Positions 48,597-59,640 of a stretch of DNA of 64,000 nucleotides are shown here, in pieces. The DNA is from Pegea sp. RAD2-039 (Eukaryota > Chordata > Thaliacea > Salpida > Salpidae), in assembly GCA_034620365.1 (NCBI GenBank), contig JAQGEQ010000380.1, positions 3,038,001-3,102,000 of the forward strand. The letters are read 5' to 3'. Within the stretch, counting starts at the first letter, position 1. Each line of letters opens with the position of its first letter. The translations under genes and the position numbers were made by a program. The notes below the pieces were generated by a model, which was not told where the DNA came from, made no database searches, and saw only the letters and a program-made list of their open reading frames with translations.

Positions 48597-51500
48597 ATGT
48601 TGCTATATACCTTGTCAAAAACTAAGTTTCTTTTATTATCTATTAGTGTAATTCTCTCATTAACATTCTTGCTGATTATCGGACTGAAAGGTAAGAAACA
48701 AAACTTGTTTTCTGATAAGTTTCTTAATTAGTACCAAAATGATCTGTTTTGTCTCATATTTTAGGTCCTAACATTGTTGAGACGAGCTTAATTAATTCAT
48801 CTTATTTCTTATCTTCTTATTCTATTGCAGTAAGTTTTGCAAATAACTATTCATGTTTAACTGTTCTTTCATATTTAAAGTAATAGAATTACTTAAGAAG
48901 CAATTATTTTCTTGTCAATGTCTTTAATGATACTTCTTAGAATTATAGCAATATTTATTTTCACATCTTTAATCTATTATTTTACAGAGTGGGCCTTTTA
49001 TATTCTTATCACCATCTGTGACGCTTTTTAATCAAGAATTGTGGTTATTAGCTAACATAAAACTACAGAAAGATATTGGTAGGTAAAAAACCGAAAAATT
49101 GTTTTCTTTAAAGCTATTTTCTTGGGGAATTTTCCTCTATGTTACTTCAATTGCAAACTTTTGTCAGCGTTTATAAGATTCAGCACTAGCTTTGGTAAAT
49201 TTCCAAACTTTTTCCTGGTTTAGTAATGCACCCACGAATGTCCAATGCCAGCTTTCATTTCAACTTATCAAAGTTTTTTTAATGTATTTCATAAAATTCT
49301 TCTGTAAATTCAAAACTTGAAAGAAAATTGTATTTTTTCAGTTAATTTTCGACAAGTTGACTTTAATGTTTCCGTGTTACTTTTTCCAATCGACCACGAT
49401 GGTTCCGGGTCATCTGGACTACAAAAGTATAATCGAACAAGAAGTTTGAAGTGTGAAAACCTTCAACAAATTGATGAATGGTGCTCTCCAATTGTAGTTT
49501 TGCATCTTAGTCAGCTTCATTATGCAAAATTGAAATTAGAACTTAATTTTGAAGGTCTTCAAAATGCATCTGTTAAAGATGTTAGTTTTGAAGTGAGTCG
49601 CTTTGAATCTAGATTAAAATTTCTTTCTAAGCTCTTAAAACTTTATCAATATTTTGATTGGTTTTTTATCTATCAAAAAAATCCTGTATACTTCAATTTA
49701 TTTAATTGGTTGGTTCTTAATCTGTTTGACCCATATAATCAAGCTAACTTTTATATCCGCCAACCGCAAATAGACTACATCATGTAAATTGACTAGTAGC
49801 AAAAATAATTGACTTTTATAAGAACCTGAGTTTAAAAAATATGTTTTTTATGAATCTGTATTTGAATTAGATTTTTATTCTTGGAATAATTTAATATTTA
49901 AAAATATTTTCTTTTAAATTATTTTGAATTTTTTTTTATGAATTTTTAGTTCAAAACATACAATCAAAAGTTCACTCAATTTGAAATTTGGTTTCGTTTT
50001 TCTTTTGTCGCAATCACTTTTATTTTGACGGTAAGAACATTTACATATTTTCGTGAACAAACCTTGGCAAGATTACTTTTTTTCTCCTAGGGTGTATTTG
50101 GTCATATGTTAAAACGTTTTCATTTATCAATATGGACTTTAGAACAAAAATGGCTGGCGCTTATCTTGCCATCGCTTTTATTGTACAACAGTAAGTAATT
50201 TTGAAACCATTATTGACAAATTACGAAAAAATAATAATTTATATAATAGTTAGAGCTAATCACATCCTAATTAACTCATTTCATCAGATCCTTTTTTTCC
50301 ACTCAACTTTCTGTATGATAGCCTGGTACCAGGTTTATTTGATATATTTTTTCAAGTAAGATATTGTTTAAGTAATTTTTTTATATATTTTAACTGATTT
50401 ATGTTTTCAGGCGACTTTTACGTCTATGCTTCTGATATTTTGGTTGTTTTCATATCACGGATTAAAAACTGTCAAGTCAAACCGCAATTTTATTTCATTT
50501 TATTTGTCAAAAATGATTTTATGTGCTTTCTTCTGGGTAACTGCCATACTTATTGGGTTTTGGCAAAAGTAAGCTGCTTAAAATATAAATTGTTTGAAGA
50601 AAATTCACTAAATATTCACATAATTGAATACAAACAAAATTAATGGAAAAGTAATTCTCATATTGAAAATAATTCGTTTTAACAGATACAATGAAACGAA
50701 AGACCCTACATACCACTATAAACTGGATTTGAAATATTTCACTGTTAGTATGCAAAATGCAATCATTCAATCGATTAAATAAATTAGAATATCTTCTTTT
50801 TAATTGGTTTTAATCAGAAAGTTTTAATTTTAAATTTATCAAATCTTTAAACGGAACAATAATATGACTCTTTTTTGTAGGTATTTAAAGTCTTATTTTT
50901 TATTCTGATTTGTATTTACTTTCTTTACTTTGCTTATCTTTTTATTGGAGTGTGTCTTGAAGTACGAACCAAAGCTTTCTATAGTACTAGGATGAAGTTT
51001 ATGGCGATAGTCAATGCCTGCATTGCTATTATTTGGTAAGTTCAACTATTTGAACTAATAATATAATTTCATTAAAACATCATCAACAATTATATTAACA
51101 AATATTTTGTTTAAAAAATTAATTGTTAGTAATAAAAATCCTATAGAATTTAGTTTTCAAATATCCTTGTTCTGATCTCATATAAGGCAGACAAGTTAAA
51201 AAGACATTTAAATACATCTACTGACTTCTATAAATCATCTGTTAACCACACTAAGGTAGCGACTACCTGTTGCTCTTTAAAAACATTTCTAATTTACCGA
51301 TTGTAATATTTACTTATAATTCATTTTGAAAATCAGATTAATAGATAAATGTTTACTTTGATAGATAATAGATATACTATTGTTAATATTAATTATATAT
51401 TTAGTTATTTAAATTAAAAGTCAACTTATTTTTTTATGATTATTGTCATACCAGATATGGTGTGAATAAATTAATTGTTCTTGCTTTAAACTTATAGAAT

Positions 51501-52664
51501 TAAATACAAACAGATTATTCAAATGTAAGAATAAAGTTATATCGATCGTAACGTATCAGTAGAATGCTGAAATATGAACTTTAACTTTCACTAATTTTAA
51601 TCTTATATAAAAGAAAAATACTCAAATTTGAATAGCCAACTTTTGATATATTATATTTTTTGCAGTGCCGTCCTTCTTATTGTTCGGTTTACAAACAAGT
51701 TGATATCTGACAATTTTGTTGCCAGTCTTGCCTTTAGTTATAAAAATTATATCCTTTTTTGGGGTTTTATATTTTTAGCTTTTAATTTAAATGAACAAAA
51801 ACAGTTCTTACCATTTTTAAATTGCTGTTTTTGGAATTTATATAAAATATGTTTTTATATTTAGCTTCCTTAATTCTAAATTTATCATCACCAGTGGAAT
51901 TTGTATTTTATTATGGTTTTATTAACCTCTATATATACATTCTGCTTGTATTTTATTTACCATCTATGCAAAAAACAGGTAATAAGAAGATAATATTGTT
52001 TGTTTTGCATAAATTCTTTGTTCGTAACTTATGTTGAACTTTTTGGAACTTTCTTAATTTGTGTTGATATCAAATCATTTTCATGAAAATTATCAATTTT
52101 TTTTGCAATGTGAAGTTTGTGAAATCTTATTATTTCTTTTAGATGATGAACACAACACGTTGATGCAATCAGTAAGTGGTTTTAATTATACCACTTTTGT
52201 ATTGAAAGCCTCTAAAGAACTTTTTAATTTAAAACAAACATTTTTTAATTTTCAAACAAAAAATGCAATTCAATTTTAACAATATAATTCTTTTAATGAG
52301 AATTTATTCCTATTTTTTACCAATTTATCCATACAGCATGAATCTTTAGTTTGACATTAAATTTTTTCTACTGTGCTAGTCTTCATGTAATTTGTCATCT
52401 TGTCTTGCATGCTTGCGAGTAAAAGCTCTTTAATTTGTTAACATTCACTGCTAACAACAATAAGTTAGTAACTTGTTTTCTACAGAACCCGCCTGTCGAC
52501 AATCTACAAAGTTCACAATTTTAAACTCGTCTGAAGATGAAAACGAAGATATCAATTGGTTAGTTTTGTTGCTTATTTTACAATAAAGTATAATTATTTC
52601 TTAAGAAGTGTTTTTTTTTCGTAGTGAAAATGAAAGAAGGCTGTTAGATGATCAAAGTGATTAA
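48597..52664 (+). CDS. TMEM181: TMEM181 homologue (wntless/GOST-type membrane protein)
   Basis: Fifteen exons with matching phases give about 482 residues: 48597-48690, 48765-48829, 48988-49078, 49342-49592, 49950-50030, 50091-50190, 50288-50355, 50411-50568, 50686-50743, 50881-51035, 51666-51763, 51865-51978, 52143-52171, 52512-52558, 52625-52664. The N-terminus MLLYTLSKTKF and GPNIVETS match human TMEM181. A lumenal domain (residues about 35-165) with a Cys pair and N-glycosylation sites is followed by a seven-helix region with the family runs KTYNQKFTQFEIWFRF, LEQKWLALILPSLLLYNNPF and DNFVASL, and an acidic C-terminus. TMEM181 was proposed as a receptor for the toxin CDT, but its cell role is unclear. 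Two acceptors 30 bases apart can start exon 12 (51864 or 51894). The exon 14 acceptor at 52511 keeps the frame but is weaker than an out-of-frame one at 52485. AATAAA at 52989. Confidence 0.9.
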
Positions 52665-54445
52665 TTGTATCTTTCAAGCAACAATCTTTCATCCACTTAT
52701 CATCAAAAGATGCTGCCGACTTTATGTATCTTTTGATTATCGCAAAAAGATTGAAATTCTTATTTTTATAAAAATATTTGTTTCTAGGTTTTATAAGTTT
52801 CTGGGACTTTTTAGGTTTTATCTCGCATTTAGTTGCTTATGATTAATTTAATGTTAGAATTCCACTTATGCTTATCTCAAATATTTTGACTTATAAATAA
52901 GTTTTCTTTTTTCCATCGTTAAATTTTCCTGAAATTGTATGATTAATTAAACCCAATGAAATATGTGCTTTAAAGATAACTTTTTCTTAATAAAATGTGT
53001 TCCAATACACAAAAGGTATTCAATTAGTCAGCTTTTAATGCTTTAATTAAGAACAAATAAAAAGTTATAAACAATAGCAAATAGTTTTAAGTTTATATTA
53101 AGATATTTCCCAGAAATTGATTAGCTGAGAAAAATAGACAATAAACTCAGAAAAGTTTTAAAAATCTGGAACGTAAAAATTTTAAGTAGCTAGTGAAAGA
53201 GCTTCACGTTTGCACACTAGTCGAATCTCCCTATTCGTTTCAGTTATTCTAAAGAAATTAGAAGTCAATATTTAACTTAAACTCTAAGTATGCTTACAAA
53301 TGACGTACTATATATACTTAAAGACATAAATCTATTTAAGGAAAAACATTTTTATGCATAAATAATATGAATAGAAGGTTTGTTTTATCGCTTAAGTCCG
53401 CTTTTTTTGTAATCTGTAACTTTTACAAATGTAAAAAGGTCGTTACAAACTTAAAAAATAGAAAAATAATAAATTCTAATGAAAAGGTAATATCAAAATA
53501 TGCTACTAGCTAGAACATTTGGTAGGTTGTGTTTGTCTGATAACAGTTTTGATTTGTAATACTTTGTCCGTAAACTGTAAAAGCTAGTTAGGAAATACAT
53601 TATGATTATACATACTATCATATATCTGTGATAAATAAACTTTGCGATAATCACGATAAGCTTGAATTTCACACTTTGATTTTTCGAAGCTATTCATAAA
53701 GAAATTGTTCGTTGCAAAACAAAGTTTTTAAGTTTATTTTAATCATTTATTAAATGTCATTGATCTACAACGAACACAACTCATACACTTAAAACAATTT
53801 TTCTATGAATACCTTGTTATACATTTTTAGCCATTTTAGTTATTATGCTTCTATTGTATTTGTAAACAATTATAATTTTTAATAACATATTTTACATTTT
53901 TTAAATAATTTAAATATTTAATTTTGTTTTATTAAAAAGTAATAATTTATTCTGAAATGAAAATTATTAATTTAATTTTTGAAAGCATTTTACTTGTAAA
54001 ATACCATGTAACTTATTGAAAATAATATTTAAACGTAAATACTAAAAAAATACTTTTTAATACCAAACTGCAATTTCAATTTATAATATTTTTAGTGAAT
54101 ATACTGAATTTTTTAAAAAGTTTGCAGTAATAATGTTAGTTGCTTATAATGTAATTATTATCTTTGATTCTTTAGTCATTCAACATTCGTTTATTATTTA
54201 AATATATTATGTATTATTAGAACTAATAAAATATAATCCAAGATTTTTACTTTTTTTTTTCTTTTTTATTTAGCTAAAAACTGATGTGGCAATATAAAAG
54301 ATAGTATTCATCATAATAAAAACTAGTTTTATCAATTTTAAGGTTACTTGTATACATTTTTTCAGATAAACTTATATAATTTTTATTATAACCAAATGTT
54401 AAACCTGTAATTTCATAAAACTTTTAGATTTGAAGCTAAAAAGAA
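52665..54445. other. TMEM181 3' region and AT-rich spacer
   Basis: AATAAA at 52989 ends TMEM181. No gene is recognised in the remaining 1.4 kb. A CTTTTAG acceptor about 20 bases before the DNAJC27 ATG may end a 5' untranslated intron. Confidence 0.4.
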
Positions 54446-55261
54446 ATGGTTGAGACTGATTGTATTAAAACCCCTCGGAAAAAACAGCTTAGAGTTAAGA
54501 TTATTAGCATGGGTAATAGCAAATGTGGTAAAAGCTGTATTATAAAACGTTATTGTGAAAAACGTTTTGTTAATAAGTATATGCCGACTGTAGGTATAGA
54601 CTATGGAGTAACAAAAGTTTTAATAAAAGACACTGAAGTAAAGGTCAATATATTTGATATGTCTGGACATCCAGCTTTTTTTGAAGTAAGAAATGAATTC
54701 TATAAAGATGCCCAAGCAGCACTATTAGTATTTGATACAAGTGATAGATTCAGTTTTGATTGTTTAGATAAATGGTTGGCTGAAATGAAAGAAGAAATCA
54801 AAGATTCTGGTAAAATGGAAGAAACAGAATTTTTTGTTTGTGCAAACAAATTGGATTTAAGTAAACAAGTTGTTGACCTGATTGAAGCTAGGCTTTGGGC
54901 TGATCGTAAGGGTTTCCAGTTCTTTGAAGTTTCAGCTGCAACCGGTAATGGTATCAATCAATTATTTGATTGTATTTTTGAAAACCTTGTGGAACGCCAT
55001 GAAAAAGGAGTCTCAAAAGTTGTTCGGAATAATAAAATTGAATATACAATGGAACAAGCTGAAGCAATCTTGAGAATTAGAAATGGGCGAGATAATTATG
55101 AGAAATTGTCATTACATAGAACAGCAACTAGAGAGGATATCAACAAGGCTTATAAGAAGCTAGCTATTTTACTACATCCTGATAAGAATGTTGCTCCTGG
55201 CAGTGATGAAGCTTTTAAGCTACTTGTAAATGCTAGAACAGCACTCTTACAAAATAAATGA
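54446..55261 (+). CDS. DNAJC27: DNAJC27 (RBJ), Ras-like GTPase with J domain
   Basis: One frame of 271 residues (human 273). A Ras-like GTPase (residues about 15-190) has GNSKCGKSC (P-loop), PTVGIDYGVTK (switch 1), DMSGHP (switch 2, with His where Ras has Gln), CANKLD and VSAATG. A C-terminal J domain (about 210-271) carries the HPD signature (LLHPDKNVAPGS), which stimulates Hsp70. There are no C-terminal prenylation cysteines, as usual for the RJL family. RJL GTPases are found patchily across eukaryotes, have been linked to flagellated cells, and in mammals to MEK/ERK signalling. No coding introns. AATAAA at 55669 lies only about 50 bases before the next gene's ATG. Confidence 0.95.
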   Translation: MVETDCIKTPRKKQLRVKIISMGNSKCGKSCIIKRYCEKRFVNKYMPTVGIDYGVTKVLIKDTEVKVNIFDMSGHPAFFEVRNEFYKDAQAALLVFDTSDRFSFDCLDKWLAEMKEEIKDSGKMEETEFFVCANKLDLSKQVVDLIEARLWADRKGFQFFEVSAATGNGINQLFDCIFENLVERHEKGVSKVVRNNKIEYTMEQAEAILRIRNGRDNYEKLSLHRTATREDINKAYKKLAILLHPDKNVAPGSDEAFKLLVNARTALLQNK

Positions 55262-55722
55262 AAAATAACTGAAGTCTATCTATTATTCTAACAATCCACT
55301 GTTTTAGCATTTTTACCTCTTTTTCTAAAAGTTGAATTTTATTCTATTTTTATGAAATACTCATGATTTTACTAATATATCTGAAGTTTCTTTATACCTT
55401 TAGGAATTTTTTATACTTTATCTACATGAGCTAAGTGAAAAACTGTATTTTTGTAATTGATAATTATATACTTTATTTTTTTATTTTATGAAAAAACTTT
55501 TAGGCTTACTTAAAATATAGGTCTACTAAAGTAACTAAAATTTCTATCAATTTGATCAATAATTAGAAAACTATATTCTTATTATTCTAACAACCCTCAA
55601 CTTTATTTTCTGGGATGATATAAAAATATTACAAACTTTTTTACAAGCTTATTAAAGTATGCTTTGAAAATAAAGAAATGTTAAAATCATACAAAAATTG
55701 TTCTTGGTATAAGTGAAATTGA

Positions 55723-57422
55723 ATGTTTTCGTTTAGAAAATTTTTAGAAATGAAGTTCTTAGAAAAAATTAAACATGTTATATCTACCAAACCTCCTGTA
55801 ATATGTTTTATTCTTTGTCTTGGAATGATTTCTATTGCCTTTGTATCCTTAGCTTATCACATAAATTCTCATGACATAAGGGATCATGCTATGACTAAAG
55901 TAAGTTTATTATACGTTAGAAGTCACTATTTTATTAAAAATATAATGAAAAACGTTTACTTTAGTGTTATAAACATATTTTATCATCTTTTTAATTTCTG
56001 ATTTTATACTAGTACTGAGAAGAACTTTTCAAATGATGCTCATAACATATCTATTGTTTTTTTTTCTTGTTGAGATGAATACTTTTCCTTCACAGTATAA
56101 CTTAACAAGCAACTGGTCAAAATAACATTGCATGCTGAGTACAACAACCATTCAACATTGGTTACATCATGTTGAATTTTTAAAGCATGAACCTACTTAG
56201 TCATTACTTTGGTTATTAAAATTAATTTCACAAGTTTAAATCTTCAAATATTCATTATTAGTTTTAAATTATTATAATATTTTATATATAATTTAGAATT
56301 GGAACACTATATTAAGCAATATCACATCAATAAACTTTTGGAGTCAAAATGCTTCTATAACTCATCATTCTTCTGTGAAAAAACAGCATGAAACTATAAA
56401 GAACTCTAAAAAAGCTTCATTTAAATTGAATTCATTTATAAAACTTCCTCATCTACATTCATCTACTCTTCCGTCTGATCTGATTTTTGAATCAGTTATC
56501 AACAGCTCTACTATTCAATCCTCTAGTGAGTCTATCAAATTTTGCTCAGTAATGCTATCATCAGTAACAACTACTTATTTATTATTTTAGGTGACTCCAA
56601 TATTATAATGTTTTTGCAAACTTTAAATCCTAAAGATATTTCTTTAAAAGATGAACTTGCTCTGGTTCCAATGTGCATGACTATTTTTGCAGAAGAGCAT
56701 TTACTTCCACACATAAAGTATTTGTTGTTTTATACTTATAAAATAATCATAGTAATATTTTTATCAAACCATTTCATTTTTAGTTTGTTAATATAATTGC
56801 AACAAAAATAACAGTTTTTGAAAAAATATGATGTACAAATTGTTATTCTTTAGTAATTATGAAAAGTAATTTAATTTAAATTGCTCAAAACTTTGTATGT
56901 TTATATATATTATCTTTAAAGAATAAAGAGTTGTAAAAACAGAATTTATTTTCAATGCAAATTTATCTTAAATATAAAACTAAAATCATTTATAGCTAGA
57001 TTTTTTTTCAGATCTTCACAATCATGCTCTTTTCAAAATAATACCTCAAAGAATTACCTTCAGTTAGATTCCAAAGCCCAGAATGTATCTTTGTCAGCTC
57101 TAAACTTGAATCTGAGTCATCCAACTCAAGAAAATCTTTATATTTTCTTGTCAAAGGTTCAAACTTCTTGCTGTAAATGACTCAAATCTGGTTTAGTTTC
57201 AAAGTTTTCATTTTTTGCTAACTGATAAATGTTGACTTGAGTAAACTTAATAAATTACAATCTGATGTTTAGGAAAAGAAGCGGCGTATCAAAAGAAGAT
57301 TGATTAAAAGCAGCTGTATAGTTCTTGCCTTCAATCTACTAGTGATAATTATTGTTGTGTTTAGGGCAGGTAAGAGCTCCAAGCAACTTTCCGACCAACA
57401 TAATCTTTTAATGTCTTCATGA
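55723..57422 (+). CDS. TMEM248/TMEM219-family membrane protein
   Basis: Five exons with matching phases (55723-55899, 56297-56525, 56591-56717, 57012-57156, 57273-57422) give about 275 residues. The N-terminus MFSFRKFLEMKF, then STKPPVICFILCL with the first membrane helix, and NWNTIL follow human TMEM248. The middle is a lumenal, Ser/Asn-rich region with many N-glycosylation sites. PMCMTIF matches the conserved TACMTL piece. The last exon has a basic KKRRIKRRLIK stretch and a second membrane helix (IVLAFNLLVIIIVVF). The two-helix layout with a large lumenal loop is that of the family. Function of TMEM248 is unknown. The middle is weakly conserved and exon 4 uses an unremarkable donor (AAG/GTTCAA). 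AATAAA at 57731. Confidence 0.75.
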
Positions 57423-57779
57423 AGAAATGTTTAAGCTCAATCCATATTTACTAGATTAGTGAAATTTTGTGCCTCATAAAAGTTCACTTTATATTTTAAA
57501 CAATTTCTTATCAAGGAGTTACTTCTGTTTAAAAAGTAAAAGATCAAGTTTTGAATTAATTTTATTTTGCAATTTTAATTATTTATTCCATTTATCAAAG
57601 TGTTTTAATCGTTTATTATAAGATTTATATATCAATATTTATTTGTGCGGTTGCATTTATTTCTACTAAACTCTGTATAGTTACAAGTAGCAATGAATTT
57701 GTTATCATAATAAATTTTATCATCTTTGAAAAATAAATTGAGTTTTGTAATTGACGGCATTTATTTATTTCAATCAAAG
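57423..57779. other. 3' region of the TMEM248-like gene
   Basis: AT-rich, with AATAAA at 57731. Nothing else is recognised. Confidence 0.5.
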
Positions 57780-58770
57780 CATGAAAAATAATTACACGAA
57801 AAAATCTTATGATGAAAATGATGGAGACAAATTGGTAGGATTTGTTAATTGTTCAACCAACAATCATCTAGCCTTATCATAATGCTAAGCTGTCATCTAT
57901 GAGAGACTGGAACCGTTAAAAAGGATTAATTAACTTTATTACTATCGCAAAGCTAAAGATCAGATTTGTTTAAAGAAGAGCAAAAGGATCCCTGTTTGCT
58001 GGAATTTTTAGCGCGTTCCGACATTGAGACATTTTTATATAAGAAAGAATGGAAAATCTAAAAACTGTGTTACTACCAAAAAATAAGTAGAATCTTCATA
58101 AGCCCAAAATAGTTAGAGTTTTTGGAACAGCATATCAATGTGACAGTCGCAGGTGTATAGACTGAGAGCTCAACCTTAGCGTGATCTTACAGCGAGTAAC
58201 TTTTGGCAGTTAAGAAGATAATTAGCGTACACCCCTTCTGATGAAAGCTTTTGAGATGCTGGAAGTAATTAGCATGTCCTATCTGTATTCAGATAAGTCA
58301 TATATCAACTTCTGGATGCAATCAGAAGTGATTCAGGCGATTTATTTAAATTTTAAAAAGTTAGGCAATCTTTACTTGAAGCTGGGGGCTTCACCCAAAA
58401 ACTAAAAAAAGGTTTTCCACGAAAATAAAGTTGGGTTGAAAGAGAAGAAACGTGAATTAAAGAACAAGAGGCAATTTGGTGACCTCGATGAGCTAGGATC
58501 TTCGGTTTTACTTTGTGATTACAGAGTAACTAATAAAAGAAAATTATCTATCGCTCCTTAAAAGTTCAACAATGATAAATACCATGTCATACAACTTGAG
58601 ATGGCCCAGTGACCTTAGAACCAGGGACTAAGCAACCACAAAGCAGTGACACTAGTTGAGGAAAAAACTTTCAGCTTTTGATGGGTGGTAAAAGGTCGCT
58701 TCAATGACAGCGGAATTTAAATTCACGTTTCATGAATTAGCAGCCAATCAACTACACTTTTCACCCCCAA
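57780..58770 (+). mobile_element. Decayed coding-like block, possible retroelement fossil
   Basis: This kilobase is clearly richer in G and C than its surroundings, and broken coding-like pieces can be read on the plus strand. One (around 58090-58150) faintly resembles the start of an LTR-element reverse transcriptase. It is old and broken with many breaks. The family is not secure and no terminal repeats are seen. It directly abuts the minus-strand tRNA pair. Confidence 0.3.
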
Positions 58771-58775
58771 AATGG

Positions 58776-58847
58776 TGGAGATGCCGGGGATCGAACCCGG
58801 GGCCTCACACATGCAAAGCGTGCGCTCTACCACTGAGCTACATCCCC
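58776..58847 (-). tRNA. tRNA-Ala, anticodon TGC
   Basis: 72 bases on the minus strand. It matches the tRNA-Ala at 40947 except for two bases, one of them in the anticodon (TGC at 58813-58815). A TTTT polymerase III stop lies three bases downstream (58769-58772 on the minus strand). Confidence 0.95.
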
Positions 58848-58851
58848 ACTA

Positions 58852-58933
58852 CGACGAGGATGGGATTCGAACCCACGCGTGCAGAGCACAATGGATTAGC
58901 AGTCCATCGCCTTAACCACTCGGCCACCTCGTC
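58852..58933 (-). tRNA. tRNA-Ser, anticodon GCT
   Basis: 82 bases on the minus strand, identical in sequence to 40861-40942. The same TAGT spacer separates it from the tRNA-Ala downstream of it, again without a T-run terminator between the two. Confidence 0.95.
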
Positions 58934-59640
58934 GCTTAAGGGGACATCATTGATATAGTTGGATTTTTATGGATACAATAAATCACATTCTAATGATTAT
59001 AACTGAATGTATTTATTTGAAGCTTATAGAAAAACAAGAGAATATTTCATAATCTGTATTAGGTCTTTTAATATTAGTAATATTGTACAAATGCAGTTTC
59101 TTCAAAAAGTTCCTTTTAGTCAGCGTTTTAACTTTTAATATGTAAAACTGTATAATTGCATAAATTTCATTATCAAAAAATTATAACTCAGGGTTTTTTA
59201 GCGTTTGAAAAATCCTATTGATGAAATTATTTACAATAATTTATGCAAGCAATTTTTTTTACAATGTAAAATGATACGTAGCAAGAACATGACTTATAAT
59301 ACAAGCTCATAATTTCGTTTCCACCGTTTAGTTACAACTGTAAAATTAGTGTAAAAAGTAACGTAAGTTTAATAGCTATACATCTAGCTGTCATTGGTTT
59401 TTCACTTACCACTTGATGATGGAAATAGAACAATCAAAATTTGAAAATAGTTGCCTACAGTAAGAAATAGTAAAAGAAAAAATTAACGCTCAGAAACAAC
59501 TAATAAAAATGAATGCTTTTAATGTAATTTTTGTTCTTAACCTGGTGCAATACATTCTATTTATAAATAACTTTTAAATTTGAAAGTTTATTTAAGGAGT
59601 TAGTTTTAAAAATTTAAAATCAGCTTTACTCTTTTACTTA
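58934..59640. other. AT-rich spacer
   Basis: No gene is recognised. It is the 3' flank of the minus-strand secreted-protein gene that ends at 59641. Confidence 0.4.

Noticed and set aside
51849-52037. Plus-strand frame of hydrophobic residues inside TMEM181.
   Set aside because: It is exon 12 of TMEM181 read on into the flanking introns, not a separate gene.
58704-58958. Plus-strand frame of 84 codons across the second tRNA pair.
   Set aside because: It reads through the antisense of two tRNA genes. A similar frame over the first pair is the same artefact.
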